DNA from: an uncultured Erysipelotrichaceae bacterium | GTDB taxonomy: Bacteria > Bacillota_I > Bacilli_A > Erysipelotrichales > Erysipelotrichaceae | Length of the DNA stretch: 64,000 nucleotides | Direction of reading: 5' to 3' | NCBI GenBank assembly: GCA_947569705.1 | Contig: CANOSP010000004.1 | Coordinates: forward strand, 54,031 to 118,030 | In this document: positions 8,409 to 16,130 of the stretch, piece by piece | How the letters are laid out: every line of letters starts with the position of its first letter | Numbering within the stretch: position 1 is the first letter of the stretch | Program-made: the position numbers and the translations under genes | The notes under the pieces: model-generated | Told to the model about the DNA's origin: nothing | The model's database searches: none | What the model saw: only the letters and a program-made list of their open reading frames with translations

Positions 8409-10592
8409 ATGAATCCAAAACGTGCCAATCGAACCTTAACTACGATTGCGATGATCTGTATCGTTGTTTCGTGTTTGATTTTATCTAATGTGATATATAC
8501 TATGGTAACCAAAACGCATTTGCGCAGCGGTACTGTCGTAACTGATTACAGCAGCTCGGCAGAGCGTACACGAACGCTCAGTGCGAATCGCGGTATCATA
8601 TATGACCGTAATAAAGAAATCGTTGCGCAGGATGTTGATACATACACAATCTTTGCAATATTAGATCCTTCTCATACAGGGATCGGTGATACTCCCGAAT
8701 ATGTAAGTGATGCGAAGCTGACATCCGAGAAACTGGCGCCGATGCTGAATATGAGTGTAGAAGAAATGATGAATTATTTTGAAATTGCACAGGCAGGCAA
8801 TATGTATCAAACGGAATTCGGATTAAACGGAAAAAATTTAAGTACGACGCAAAAAGAAGCAATCGATGCGTTGGAATTGCCCGGCATTGAGTTTAATAAA
8901 TCCAGTAAGCGTTTTTATCCGAACGGTAAATTTGCTTCTCATTTGATCGGTTATGCACAATACGATGAAGAACAATCACGCGTTGTGGGAAAAATGGGGA
9001 TTGAAAATACCTTGGATCAATATTTAAAGGGAACGGATGGGGAAGAGCGCTACAGCGCTTCGGCAAGCGGAACGGTATTACCCGGAACAAAGCATGTGAC
9101 AGCACAAGCTGTGGACGGCAATGATGTGTATCTGACCTTGGATAAAAATGTTCAGGTTGCGTTGGAAAAATGCTTGGAGACCACGATGAAGGATTTTAAG
9201 GCAAAACGAGCATGGGGCATTATTATGGAAGTGGAAACCGGACGTATTTTAGGTTATGCGGCTTATCCGACCTTTGACTTAAATCAACGCGATATTAAAA
9301 GCTATCAAAATGTGCCGAGCGATTCTGTATATGAACCGGGTTCGATTATGAAATCAATTACCTATGCGGCGGCGATCGATTCAGGAAATTATCCTGCCGG
9401 AAAAACATATCAGAGCGGACGCTTTTATATGGGGGTTGACGCAAACGGCCAGGCATATCGTGCTTCGAGTAAGGCACAAGCCGAAGAAGTCATTTTAGAT
9501 GCATTGGAAAAAGATTACGGTACCATTACTTTTGAGGAAGGGTTTGCCCGTTCCAGTAATGTCGGTATCAGTGAATTATTGACAAAATATCTTCCGACAA
9601 ATATTTTTGAAGAATATTTGGATCGCTTCCGTTTCTTCCAACCGGTAAAACTCGTCGGAGTTGAAAATGAAGCGACCGGTGTGAAAAACTTCACTTATCC
9701 GATTGAAAAACTGACTACAGGCTTCGGTCAAGGTTCCAGTGTTACGGCAATGCAGATTGTTCAGGCTTATACCGCATTATTTAATGACGGAAAAATGATG
9801 AAGCCGTATTTTATCGATAAAATTATTAACAGCTACAACGGCGAAGTGATTGAAGAATATTCACCGGAAGTTGTCGCAACACCGATTTCAAAAGAAACGG
9901 CCGATAAAATGAAGGAATTGATGTACCGAGTCGTAAATGATCCGAATATGGGCGGCGCCTATAATCGTTATCATATGGATGATGTAGAGGTTATCGGTAA
10001 AACCGGTACAAGTGAAATTGCGACAAACGGACAGTATACAAGCGGAATGTATGCCAACTCCTTTTTGGGAGCTGCGCCGTATGATGATCCGAAAGTTATG
10101 ATGTATTATGTATTTGAAAGCTCTGACTATATGACTTATACCGGCGGACCTTATCAAAATGCATTCCGTCAGGCTTTGATCGCGACCGGCGTAAAAGGTG
10201 AAGCAGGCTCTGTCAATAACGATACCTCTTATAATAACTGGCAGGAATACGAAATGCCTTCTTTGGTGAATCATTCTTTAGATTATGTGAATGAAAAAAT
10301 GAAATCCTTCGGTGTGAACAAGGTGATTATCGGTGACGGCTCTGTGATCATCAAGCAGTATCCGTTATCCCAAGAAAGTGTATCTACCAAACAAAATGTA
10401 TTCTTATTGAGTGACGGGACGAATATAACAATGCCTGATATGAAGGGTTGGGCATTAAAGGATGTAAAACAATACAGTGAAATTACCCAAATACCGATTA
10501 CGATTGAGGGAAGCGGCAGTGTTGCTTCTCAAAGCGTAAAAGCCGGAATTAAAATCGATAAGGCCTCTAAGATAAAGGTGTCGTTGAAATAA
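8409..10592 (+). CDS. pbpB: Class B penicillin-binding protein 2 (septal transpeptidase) with PASTA domain
   Basis: Membrane-anchored D,D-transpeptidase that crosslinks septal peptidoglycan. At 727 aa it resembles Bacillus PBP2B. An N-terminal membrane segment lies at about residues 12-34, then the dimerisation domain (SANRGIIYDRN near residue 58), and the transpeptidase domain with the three active-site motifs SIMK (Ser312), SSN (382-384) and KTG (531-533). Two C-terminal stretches (about 610-665 and 675-727) resemble PASTA repeats; the last reads MPDMKGWALKDVKQY. GAGGTGA precedes ATG 8409. It is the last cluster gene before a new promoter. MraY, MurD and FtsW do not follow, so the cluster is abridged here. 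Confidence 0.95.
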   Translation: MNPKRANRTLTTIAMICIVVSCLILSNVIYTMVTKTHLRSGTVVTDYSSSAERTRTLSANRGIIYDRNKEIVAQDVDTYTIFAILDPSHTGIGDTPEYVSDAKLTSEKLAPMLNMSVEEMMNYFEIAQAGNMYQTEFGLNGKNLSTTQKEAIDALELPGIEFNKSSKRFYPNGKFASHLIGYAQYDEEQSRVVGKMGIENTLDQYLKGTDGEERYSASASGTVLPGTKHVTAQAVDGNDVYLTLDKNVQVALEKCLETTMKDFKAKRAWGIIMEVETGRILGYAAYPTFDLNQRDIKSYQNVPSDSVYEPGSIMKSITYAAAIDSGNYPAGKTYQSGRFYMGVDANGQAYRASSKAQAEEVILDALEKDYGTITFEEGFARSSNVGISELLTKYLPTNIFEEYLDRFRFFQPVKLVGVENEATGVKNFTYPIEKLTTGFGQGSSVTAMQIVQAYTALFNDGKMMKPYFIDKIINSYNGEVIEEYSPEVVATPISKETADKMKELMYRVVNDPNMGGAYNRYHMDDVEVIGKTGTSEIATNGQYTSGMYANSFLGAAPYDDPKVMMYYVFESSDYMTYTGGPYQNAFRQALIATGVKGEAGSVNNDTSYNNWQEYEMPSLVNHSLDYVNEKMKSFGVNKVIIGDGSVIIKQYPLSQESVSTKQNVFLLSDGTNITMPDMKGWALKDVKQYSEITQIPITIEGSGSVASQSVKAGIKIDKASKIKVSLK

Positions 10593-10633
10593 ACAATATT
10601 TTTATCGATATGAGAATAAATTACGGAAATAAA

Positions 10634-10663
10634 ATGACATTGATAAAGTCTTAGTGTTATAAT
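10634..10663 (+). promoter_or_regulatory. Promoter of the mreB-like gene
   Basis: ATGACA (10634-10639, five of six to the -35 box) and TATAAT (10658-10663) are 18 bp apart. The -10 is preceded by TGT, giving an extended TG-n-TATAAT. The gene starts 48 bases downstream. Confidence 0.75.
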
Positions 10664-10710
10664 ATGCTTACAAATGGTAAAGATAATAAGGTAATAGTAA
10701 GGAGAGCATC

Positions 10711-11685
10711 ATGGTAAAAAAGATAGGAATTGATTTGGGTACGACCAATCTATTGATCTGTGCCGAAAAAGAAGGCGTGATCGTTAATGAGCCGAGTGTG
10801 ATAACGATTGATATGGATTCAAACAAATGTATTGCGGCAGGACAGGATGCGAAAGCAATGGTCGGCAAAACCCCTAAAAATATGGTTTCCATCTATCCTT
10901 TAAAAGATGGTGTGGTTGCGGATTATGAAGCTACCGATATGATGCTTGCACATTTCTTTAAAAAATGTAATTTAAAGAGAATGTTCACAAGAAATGTAAT
11001 TCTGATCTGTTGCCCGACAAATATAACAAGTGTAGAGCGCAATGCGATCAGAGATTGTGCATACCATGCGGGAGCGAAAAAGGTTTATATTGAAGAAGAA
11101 CCGAAAGTTGCGGCAGTCGGTGCCGGTTTGGATATTGGGCAGCCGATAGCCAGCTTTGTATTGGATATGGGCGGAGGAACTACCGATGTTGCGGTAATTT
11201 CTCTCGGTGATATTGTATGCTCGGCTTCAATCAAGGTCGCAGGAAATCGTCTGAATAAAAATATCATTGATTTTATGCGTGTAGAAAAGAAGCTGTCCAT
11301 CGGCGAAATGAGTGCGGAGAAACTGAAAATAGAGATCGGCTGCGCATTACAGCGGGAACAGGATGTAATTGCGATCAATGTCAGCGGTCGTGATCTGACA
11401 AGCGGGTTACCGGTTTCTGTTACAGTGACATCCAATGAAATTGCGAAATGCATTGAAGGAAGCTTAATGGAAATTGTCAAGGCATGTAAAACCGTATTGG
11501 ATGTAGCGCCGCCTGAATTGGCTGCCGATATTATGACAAGAGGTTTGGTGCTGACCGGCGGCGGAGCGCTGCTTCGTGATTTTGATGAATTGTTAAAAAA
11601 AGAACTGCGCATTCCTGTTTATGTTGCCGAAGAACCATTGAACTGTGTAGTGGACGGATGTATGAAAATGCTGGAGAATCTATGA
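10711..11685 (+). CDS. mreB: MreB/Mbl-type actin-like shape protein
   Basis: Bacterial actin that forms filaments under the membrane and guides lateral wall synthesis. The ATPase phosphate loops are visible: IGIDLGTTNLLI at the N terminus, LDMGGGTTDVAVISLG near residue 152 and LTGGGALLRDFDELL near residue 280. At 324 aa it is slightly shorter than Bacillus MreB (337). It has its own promoter and stands alone, without mreC or mreD in view, so whether it is MreB, Mbl or MreBH cannot be decided. AAGGAGAG lies just before ATG 10711. Confidence 0.92.
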   Translation: MVKKIGIDLGTTNLLICAEKEGVIVNEPSVITIDMDSNKCIAAGQDAKAMVGKTPKNMVSIYPLKDGVVADYEATDMMLAHFFKKCNLKRMFTRNVILICCPTNITSVERNAIRDCAYHAGAKKVYIEEEPKVAAVGAGLDIGQPIASFVLDMGGGTTDVAVISLGDIVCSASIKVAGNRLNKNIIDFMRVEKKLSIGEMSAEKLKIEIGCALQREQDVIAINVSGRDLTSGLPVSVTVTSNEIAKCIEGSLMEIVKACKTVLDVAPPELAADIMTRGLVLTGGGALLRDFDELLKKELRIPVYVAEEPLNCVVDGCMKMLENL

Positions 11686-11717
11686 TTTTTCAGCTTTTTT
11701 GATAAAAAGAAAGAATA

Positions 11718-12209
11718 TTAGTCCTTCTGTTTAACAATATCGGCGGTTTTCGCGTGAATAAATGTAATAATTTGTTTCGGATCTGCGCCTATTTGGCAAC
11801 CGATTTTACCGCCGCTGAAATAAATGCGATTAAAGTCTAAGGCAGTATGATGAAATACGGTCGGATAACGCTTTTTCATACCGATCGGAGAACAGCCGCC
11901 GCGAATATATCCGCTGACGGACAGAAGCTGCTTCACCGCAATCATCTCGATTCGCTTTTCATTAACTGCCTTTGCGCATTTTTTTAAATCCAACTCCATG
12001 TTTACCGGAATCACAAAGACATAGTATTGATGATCTGAGGAGGCGGTAATCAAGGTTTTGAATACACTGTCGACACATTCCTGAAGCTGTTCTGCCACGT
12101 GAATACCGTCAACGGGATCATTCTCATGATGTTCATAGGTACGTACTTCATAGGCGATTTGTGCCTGATCTAATATGCGCATAGCGTTAGTTTTCATCAT
12201 TTTTTTCAT
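11718..12209 (-). CDS. ybaK: YbaK/EbsC-family aminoacyl-tRNA deacylase
   Basis: Stand-alone trans-editing protein related to Escherichia coli YbaK, which hydrolyses Cys-tRNA(Pro). The 163-aa protein has the family pattern TNAMRILDQAQIAYEVRTYEH at the N terminus, the central VFKTLI strand, and the GGCSPIGMKK and GCQIGADP blocks. Substrate specificity inside this family varies, so the tRNA target is inference. No ribosome binding site precedes any of its possible starts (ATG 12209, 12200, 12197), and the promoter described next would start transcription at the first ATG, so the message looks leaderless. Confidence 0.88.
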   Translation of the reverse strand: MKKMMKTNAMRILDQAQIAYEVRTYEHHENDPVDGIHVAEQLQECVDSVFKTLITASSDHQYYVFVIPVNMELDLKKCAKAVNEKRIEMIAVKQLLSVSGYIRGGCSPIGMKKRYPTVFHHTALDFNRIYFSGGKIGCQIGADPKQIITFIHAKTADIVKQKD

Positions 12210-12215
12210 AAAGAA

Positions 12216-12244
12216 AGTATAACATAATCAAAAATTATTGTGAA
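12216..12244 (-). promoter_or_regulatory. Promoter of ybaK-type gene (predicts leaderless mRNA)
   Basis: On the minus strand TTCACA (12244-12239) and TATACT (12221-12216) are 17 bp apart, and the -10 is preceded by TGT. Seven bases downstream of the -10 is the A of ATG 12209, leaving no room for a ribosome site. Confidence 0.6.
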
Positions 12245-12294
12245 GCCTTTCTAAATCGTTGATTTTCGAGTATAATCATAGCGGAGGTTAGCCT

Positions 12295-13194
12295 ATGACG
12301 ATTAAATTAATTGCGACAGATATGGACGGAACATTATTAAAAAGTGATAACACAATATCACCGAAGACAAAGCATATACTAATAGAGGCACAAAGACAGG
12401 GAATACGGCTTGTATTAGCGAGCGGCAGAAGTTATCGCAAGCTGATGCAGTACGCAAAAGAACTGGAAATGCCTAAGTACGGCGGCTTTTTGATTGAAGT
12501 GAACGGTACGGCTGTTTATGATCTGAAGCAGGCAAAACGAACACGCTATCATGAATTAAAAAAAGCCGATGCGATTAAGATATTTCAGGCGTTAAAGCCG
12601 TTTGAAGTGGAGATTATAGGATTGGGGGATGATTGCTTATATGATTATATTCCCCAATCATTAATGCCGATCAAGCAGGAATATCGCCGCAAGCATCAGT
12701 TGAGTGATGATTATCCGTGGACCGCAGGCGCATTTGAAATTGTTTTTGATAATCGCATCGGTTATCCGCATCAATATATGATCCAAAGCGGTGAAGAATT
12801 TCCCGATCATTTGAATAAAATCGCGGCAATTCATGAATCAGCGGTTCTGTTATCAAAACTGAGCGATATAAAAAAAGTGTTGCAGGATGATTACTGGCTT
12901 GGCTTAACCAGTCCCACTTATTTGGAAATCATGGAAAAAGGAGTCACAAAAGGTAATGCCTTGACAAAACTTTGTGAGCGGTTAAACATTGATATGACTG
13001 ATGTAATTGCGTTTGGAGATGGTGAGAATGATATTGATATGTTGAAGAAGGTCGGGACTGCCGTGGTCATGGAAAATGCATTGCCGGCGGTTAAGACTTA
13101 TGCGGATTTCATATGCGCATCCAATCAAAATGACGGGATTGCGCAAGCCTTACGGAAATATTTGCCGTTTACGAGCAAATCAGATGTTTTTTAA
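12295..13194 (+). CDS. HAD-superfamily Cof-type phosphatase
   Basis: Cytoplasmic sugar-phosphate or nucleotide phosphatase of the Cof/YbjI class. Motif I is ATDMDGTLL near residue 7, motif II LVLASGRSYRKLM near 39, and motifs III/IV lie in GVTKGNAL (about 217) and IAFGDGENDIDMLKKVG (about 239). The 299-aa length and C2B cap are typical. It starts after GGAGG with a TATAAT at 12271-12276 and diverges from the ybaK-type gene. The substrate cannot be read from sequence. Thioredoxin follows 44 bp later from its own promoter. Confidence 0.92.
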   Translation: MTIKLIATDMDGTLLKSDNTISPKTKHILIEAQRQGIRLVLASGRSYRKLMQYAKELEMPKYGGFLIEVNGTAVYDLKQAKRTRYHELKKADAIKIFQALKPFEVEIIGLGDDCLYDYIPQSLMPIKQEYRRKHQLSDDYPWTAGAFEIVFDNRIGYPHQYMIQSGEEFPDHLNKIAAIHESAVLLSKLSDIKKVLQDDYWLGLTSPTYLEIMEKGVTKGNALTKLCERLNIDMTDVIAFGDGENDIDMLKKVGTAVVMENALPAVKTYADFICASNQNDGIAQALRKYLPFTSKSDVF

Positions 13195-13200
13195 ATTCGT

Positions 13201-13211
13201 TGTGGTATACT
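13201..13211 (+). promoter_or_regulatory. Extended -10 promoter of trxA
   Basis: TGTGGTATACT contains TG-n-TATACT, an extended -10, with no convincing -35. The ribosome site AGGAGGT follows at 13226-13232. Confidence 0.6.
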
Positions 13212-13238
13212 ATAAGCAGAATTACAGGAGGTAACTAT

Positions 13239-13550
13239 ATGCAGGTAGTGAATAGTAATGAGTTTGAACAGATTATTTCACAAGAAACAAATGTTTTGGT
13301 AGATTTTTTCGCCACATGGTGCGGTCCGTGTAAAATGCTCGGTCCGGTATTAGAAGAACTGGATCAAAAATGGACCGGTAATCCGCGCATTATCAAGGTT
13401 GATGTGGATGAAAGCTCTGAGTTAGCGATGCGCTTCGGTATCATGTCTGTACCGACAATGATTTTGTTTAAGAACGGACAGCCGGTGAAACAGCTTCAGG
13501 GCTATCAGCCGGCAGCGGCACTTCAAGCCAATATCGAAGCGTTATTATAA
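13239..13550 (+). CDS. trxA: Thioredoxin
   Basis: Small cytoplasmic disulfide reductase of 103 aa. The redox motif WCGPCK is at about residues 29-34, preceded by LVDFFATWCGPC, and the cis-proline loop SVPTMILFKNG is intact near residue 72. I chose ATG 13239, which follows AGGAGGT by six bases and gives the standard thioredoxin length; an upstream in-frame start lies in the promoter. A strong terminator follows. Confidence 0.97.
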   Translation: MQVVNSNEFEQIISQETNVLVDFFATWCGPCKMLGPVLEELDQKWTGNPRIIKVDVDESSELAMRFGIMSVPTMILFKNGQPVKQLQGYQPAAALQANIEALL

Positions 13551-13555
13551 GCAGA

Positions 13556-13598
13556 TAAAAAAATATAGATGTGCATGTTTGCACACCTATATTTTTTT
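13556..13598 (+). terminator. Terminator of trxA
   Basis: AAATATAG pairs with CTATATTT and TGTGCA with TGCACA around a TGTT loop with a single A/C mismatch; A and T runs flank it, so it could work on both strands. Confidence 0.88.
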
Positions 13599-13641
13599 AA
13601 AGGAAAGAAAATAGTTATGAAAATTAGAAAGAAAGGAGTAT

Positions 13642-13662
13642 AGATAAGGTTTTTCCTTATCT
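13642..13662. repeat. Perfect hairpin in the trxA/gatZ-like gap
   Basis: AGATAAGG, a five-T loop and CCTTATCT form a perfect eight-pair hairpin without a T tail. No gene is seen in this gap. Function unknown. Confidence 0.5.
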
Positions 13663-13740
13663 GCTTATAGTATAAGCGTTCGCTATCGTTAAAATTTCAA
13701 TTCATTGTGTTGAATTGTGTGATTAACCTTAAAATATGTA

Positions 13741-13769
13741 TAAAAAAAGCGAGTCGTATAGACTCACTT
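13741..13769 (-). terminator. Terminator of the GatZ/KbaZ-like gene
   Basis: Read on the minus strand, AAGTGAGTC and GACTCGCTT pair (one G-U) around a five-base loop, followed by seven T. It abuts the stop codon of the gene above it. Confidence 0.85.
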
Positions 13770-15089
13770 TTAGAATAATTCTTCCTGATGAGATGCGAAC
13801 AGATACTCATCGATAGTATTTGTAATACGATCAAGAATTAATGCTTCCGGATCATTCGCTAATTTTCCTTCACGAACCTTTGTGTATTGAATCGGCATAA
13901 ACTGTGATAATACAGCCAAAGAAATGCCTTCCTTACGCAGATTTGAAATTAATTTTTCCTTAGCCGCTGCGACTTCCGGATTCGGCATATAGTAGCGACT
14001 GCGATCGGAGAAAGAGAATTTACGCTTGAACCACAATTCATTGACATCACCGTGATAGTGTTTCTGCCAGTTTTTCGGCTCTGCCATCATTGCTTTTTCT
14101 AATACTTCCACAAAATGACTTGCTTCCTCTTCACGTCCGTGGAACATCATTTCTTCTATATAGCTTAAAGCGAATAATGCTTCACGCATTGCATAAGTCA
14201 TACCCGGACCTACCTTCAGGATTCCGACACCGTCCTCTACCAATTCACGCAGTTTGTATTTTGTTTGATAATCGGTAGAATGTCCTTCAAAGACAAGATT
14301 AGGAAAGTCTTTAATGGAAGCCATCAGCTCCGCTGCTTTAGCGCGATCGTATTCAGTACATCCGGCATCTTTTTCCTCAACACCCGGCTGTACGACAACA
14401 CCGATGACATCTTCCCATGTAGATTCTAAATGCTCATTCTCAAATGCCTTCCGGAATGCAGCGACGGTTGCCTTAAAATCTTCCACACGAGTAACCTGCA
14501 TACCGGCATTCGGATCTTGTGCGCCGCCGGGAATCGGCACCTCGCTGCCGACGATATAAACAGGACGAATTGCACTTGGATCTTTTTTCACCAACTCCTG
14601 ATAAGTATCTTCACATACACGAGCCAAACGAGCGCCGCGGCGTGCAATGACCTCATCGCTTAAACGCGCATTCGGATCATCATCCGCAACCTTCATACTT
14701 GTATCGATATGAATTTTAGTAAATCCGGCAGCTACATAGCAGCGTACCAATTCTTCTGAAGCTTCCATCGCTTCCTTTTCGTTCATTGACGCAAATGTCA
14801 GCGGTCCCAAATGATCTCCGCCTAAGAAAATACGATCAGTGGTAAAACCAACTTTTTCGGCAATGCCGAATACAAACTCTTTAAACTTTTGCGGTGTCAT
14901 TCCGGTATATCCGCCGTTTTGATCTACCTGATTCGCTGTTGCTTCGATCAATACGCAGGAATGATCTCTTTTCGCAGCGGCGATTGCGGCTTCAATGACA
15001 TATTCATTGGCACTGCAGCAGGAATAAATACCGACACTTTCACCTTGTTTTTGTTTTGTTACAATTTGCTTTAATGGATTCACGTTCAT
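13770..15089 (-). CDS. GatZ/KbaZ-family D-tagatose-1,6-bisphosphate aldolase-type protein
   Basis: TIM-barrel protein of 439 aa matching the GatZ/KbaZ family, which in enterobacteria is the chaperone-like subunit of class II tagatose-bisphosphate aldolase. Recognisable blocks are SVGIYSCCSANEYVIEAA at the N terminus, IEATANQVDQNGGYTGM, FLGGDHLGP and FEGHSTDYQ. The catalytic GatY/KbaY partner, and any galactitol or N-acetylgalactosamine transport genes, are absent from the neighbourhood, so the gene is an orphan and its substrate is uncertain. An extended -10 (TGTTATAAT, minus strand, 15123-15115) and GGAGG lie upstream of ATG 15089. Confidence 0.82.
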   Translation of the reverse strand: MNVNPLKQIVTKQKQGESVGIYSCCSANEYVIEAAIAAAKRDHSCVLIEATANQVDQNGGYTGMTPQKFKEFVFGIAEKVGFTTDRIFLGGDHLGPLTFASMNEKEAMEASEELVRCYVAAGFTKIHIDTSMKVADDDPNARLSDEVIARRGARLARVCEDTYQELVKKDPSAIRPVYIVGSEVPIPGGAQDPNAGMQVTRVEDFKATVAAFRKAFENEHLESTWEDVIGVVVQPGVEEKDAGCTEYDRAKAAELMASIKDFPNLVFEGHSTDYQTKYKLRELVEDGVGILKVGPGMTYAMREALFALSYIEEMMFHGREEEASHFVEVLEKAMMAEPKNWQKHYHGDVNELWFKRKFSFSDRSRYYMPNPEVAAAKEKLISNLRKEGISLAVLSQFMPIQYTKVREGKLANDPEALILDRITNTIDEYLFASHQEELF

Positions 15090-15380
15090 CTTTCATGTCC
15101 TCCTTGATAGCTTCATTATAACACTGCCTTTTATAAAAGTAAAATCTGATATTTTACCGTTGTTAGTTTGTATAAATTATTTGCTTAAAAATGCAAACAG
15201 TCATAACAGCAGAATAAAAAATCTCCGGTATTATCGATCTGTGCTATAATTATATTGAATAAATAAGTATTTGAAACTGCAATTTATGCTCGCGATTTCA
15301 TCAGCGAAAGCACATAGATTATGTTTATTATTATTCTATTAGAGGATGATCGTTTTAGGTATTAATGAAAGGATGAGAGC

Positions 15381-15881
15381 ATGAACATACAATTCGGATT
15401 TTCCGGTATCGGTTTTCTTTTTATAGTGATGTTGATGATTCCCAATTTGCTTTGGATCAAGCATCAACCAAAGGATTATCAAAATTATGTCGGTAATGAA
15501 AATAAATTACTTGTATGTTTAGAGCGTATCGGAGAGATCGGTGTTACCTGTTTGGCCGTTTGCTTCAATGATTGTTCTGTTTTCGCAATCTCCTTGAGAA
15601 CTTTGCTTTTAGCAGCTGCATTTGTGTTGATGTTGATGTATGAATGGTTTTGGATACGCTATTTTCGCAGTAATCAGACGATGCAGGATTTTTATTGTAC
15701 TTGTTTTCAAATACCGGTTCCCGGTGCTGTCTTGCCGGTCGCTGCTTTGTTTCTGTTGGCTTTATATGAAAGCAACTTGTATTTATTGATCGCCGTGGTT
15801 GTGCTTGGAATCGGACATATCGGCATTCATTTGCAGCACCGTGCCGAAGTTACATCAAATAATAACCAACTTTCTTCATAA
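15381..15881 (+). CDS. Small integral membrane protein, function unknown
   Basis: Protein of 166 aa with about five hydrophobic segments (about residues 5-24, 48-65, 68-90, 108-128, 130-150). I recognise the pattern NLLWIK...YxxxENK...LERIGE of a conserved uncharacterised Firmicute membrane family, but no function. AAAGGATGAGAG precedes ATG 15381. The TGTGCTATAAT at 15241-15251 is a candidate extended -10, giving a leader of about 120 bases. It is followed by the clpB control region. Confidence 0.75.
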   Translation: MNIQFGFSGIGFLFIVMLMIPNLLWIKHQPKDYQNYVGNENKLLVCLERIGEIGVTCLAVCFNDCSVFAISLRTLLLAAAFVLMLMYEWFWIRYFRSNQTMQDFYCTCFQIPVPGAVLPVAALFLLALYESNLYLLIAVVVLGIGHIGIHLQHRAEVTSNNNQLSS

Positions 15882-16042
15882 GCGAGTATTTTATCAGATA
15901 ACTGTAAAAATAATAAGTTCGCGAATCAATCGCGCTTTTTTATATATTCCCTCATCGCACTTTACTGTCAATGTGCTTCTTTTTTTGTGTAAAGTGATTG
16001 ATGATACCCATACTGTAATTGAGACTAAGCTATTTTCATAAT

Positions 16043-16069
16043 TTAGCACTCTGCTATTGACACTGCTAA
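16043..16069 (+). promoter_or_regulatory. CIRCE element 1 (HrcA operator) of clpB
   Basis: TTAGCACTC, nine bases, then CACTGCTAA. The left half is a perfect CIRCE half-site and the right half matches GAGTGCTAA at seven of nine. It overlaps the -35 box of the clpB promoter, the right place for repression by HrcA. Confidence 0.82.
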
Positions 16070-16084
16070 AAAGTGTGCTATACT
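16057..16084 (+). promoter_or_regulatory. clpB promoter
   Basis: A perfect -35 TTGACA (16057-16062) and -10 TATACT (16079-16084) stand 16 bp apart, with TG-C before the -10. The promoter lies between two CIRCE operators, one over the -35 and one just past the -10. Confidence 0.88.
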
Positions 16085-16088
16085 ATAT

Positions 16089-16115
16089 TTAGCAGTCGAA
16101 TATAAAGAGTGCTAA
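16089..16115 (+). promoter_or_regulatory. CIRCE element 2 (HrcA operator) of clpB
   Basis: TTAGCAGTC, nine bases, then GAGTGCTAA: the right half is perfect and the left half has one mismatch. It covers the expected transcription start and ends two bases before the AAGGAGG ribosome site. Confidence 0.88.
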
Positions 16116-16130
16116 AAAGGAGGTCTTAGC

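Noticed and set aside
11085..11612. Long minus-strand frame of 175 codons over the mreB-like gene
   Set aside because: Serine- and isoleucine-rich shadow of a conserved gene; no ribosome site, no known family.
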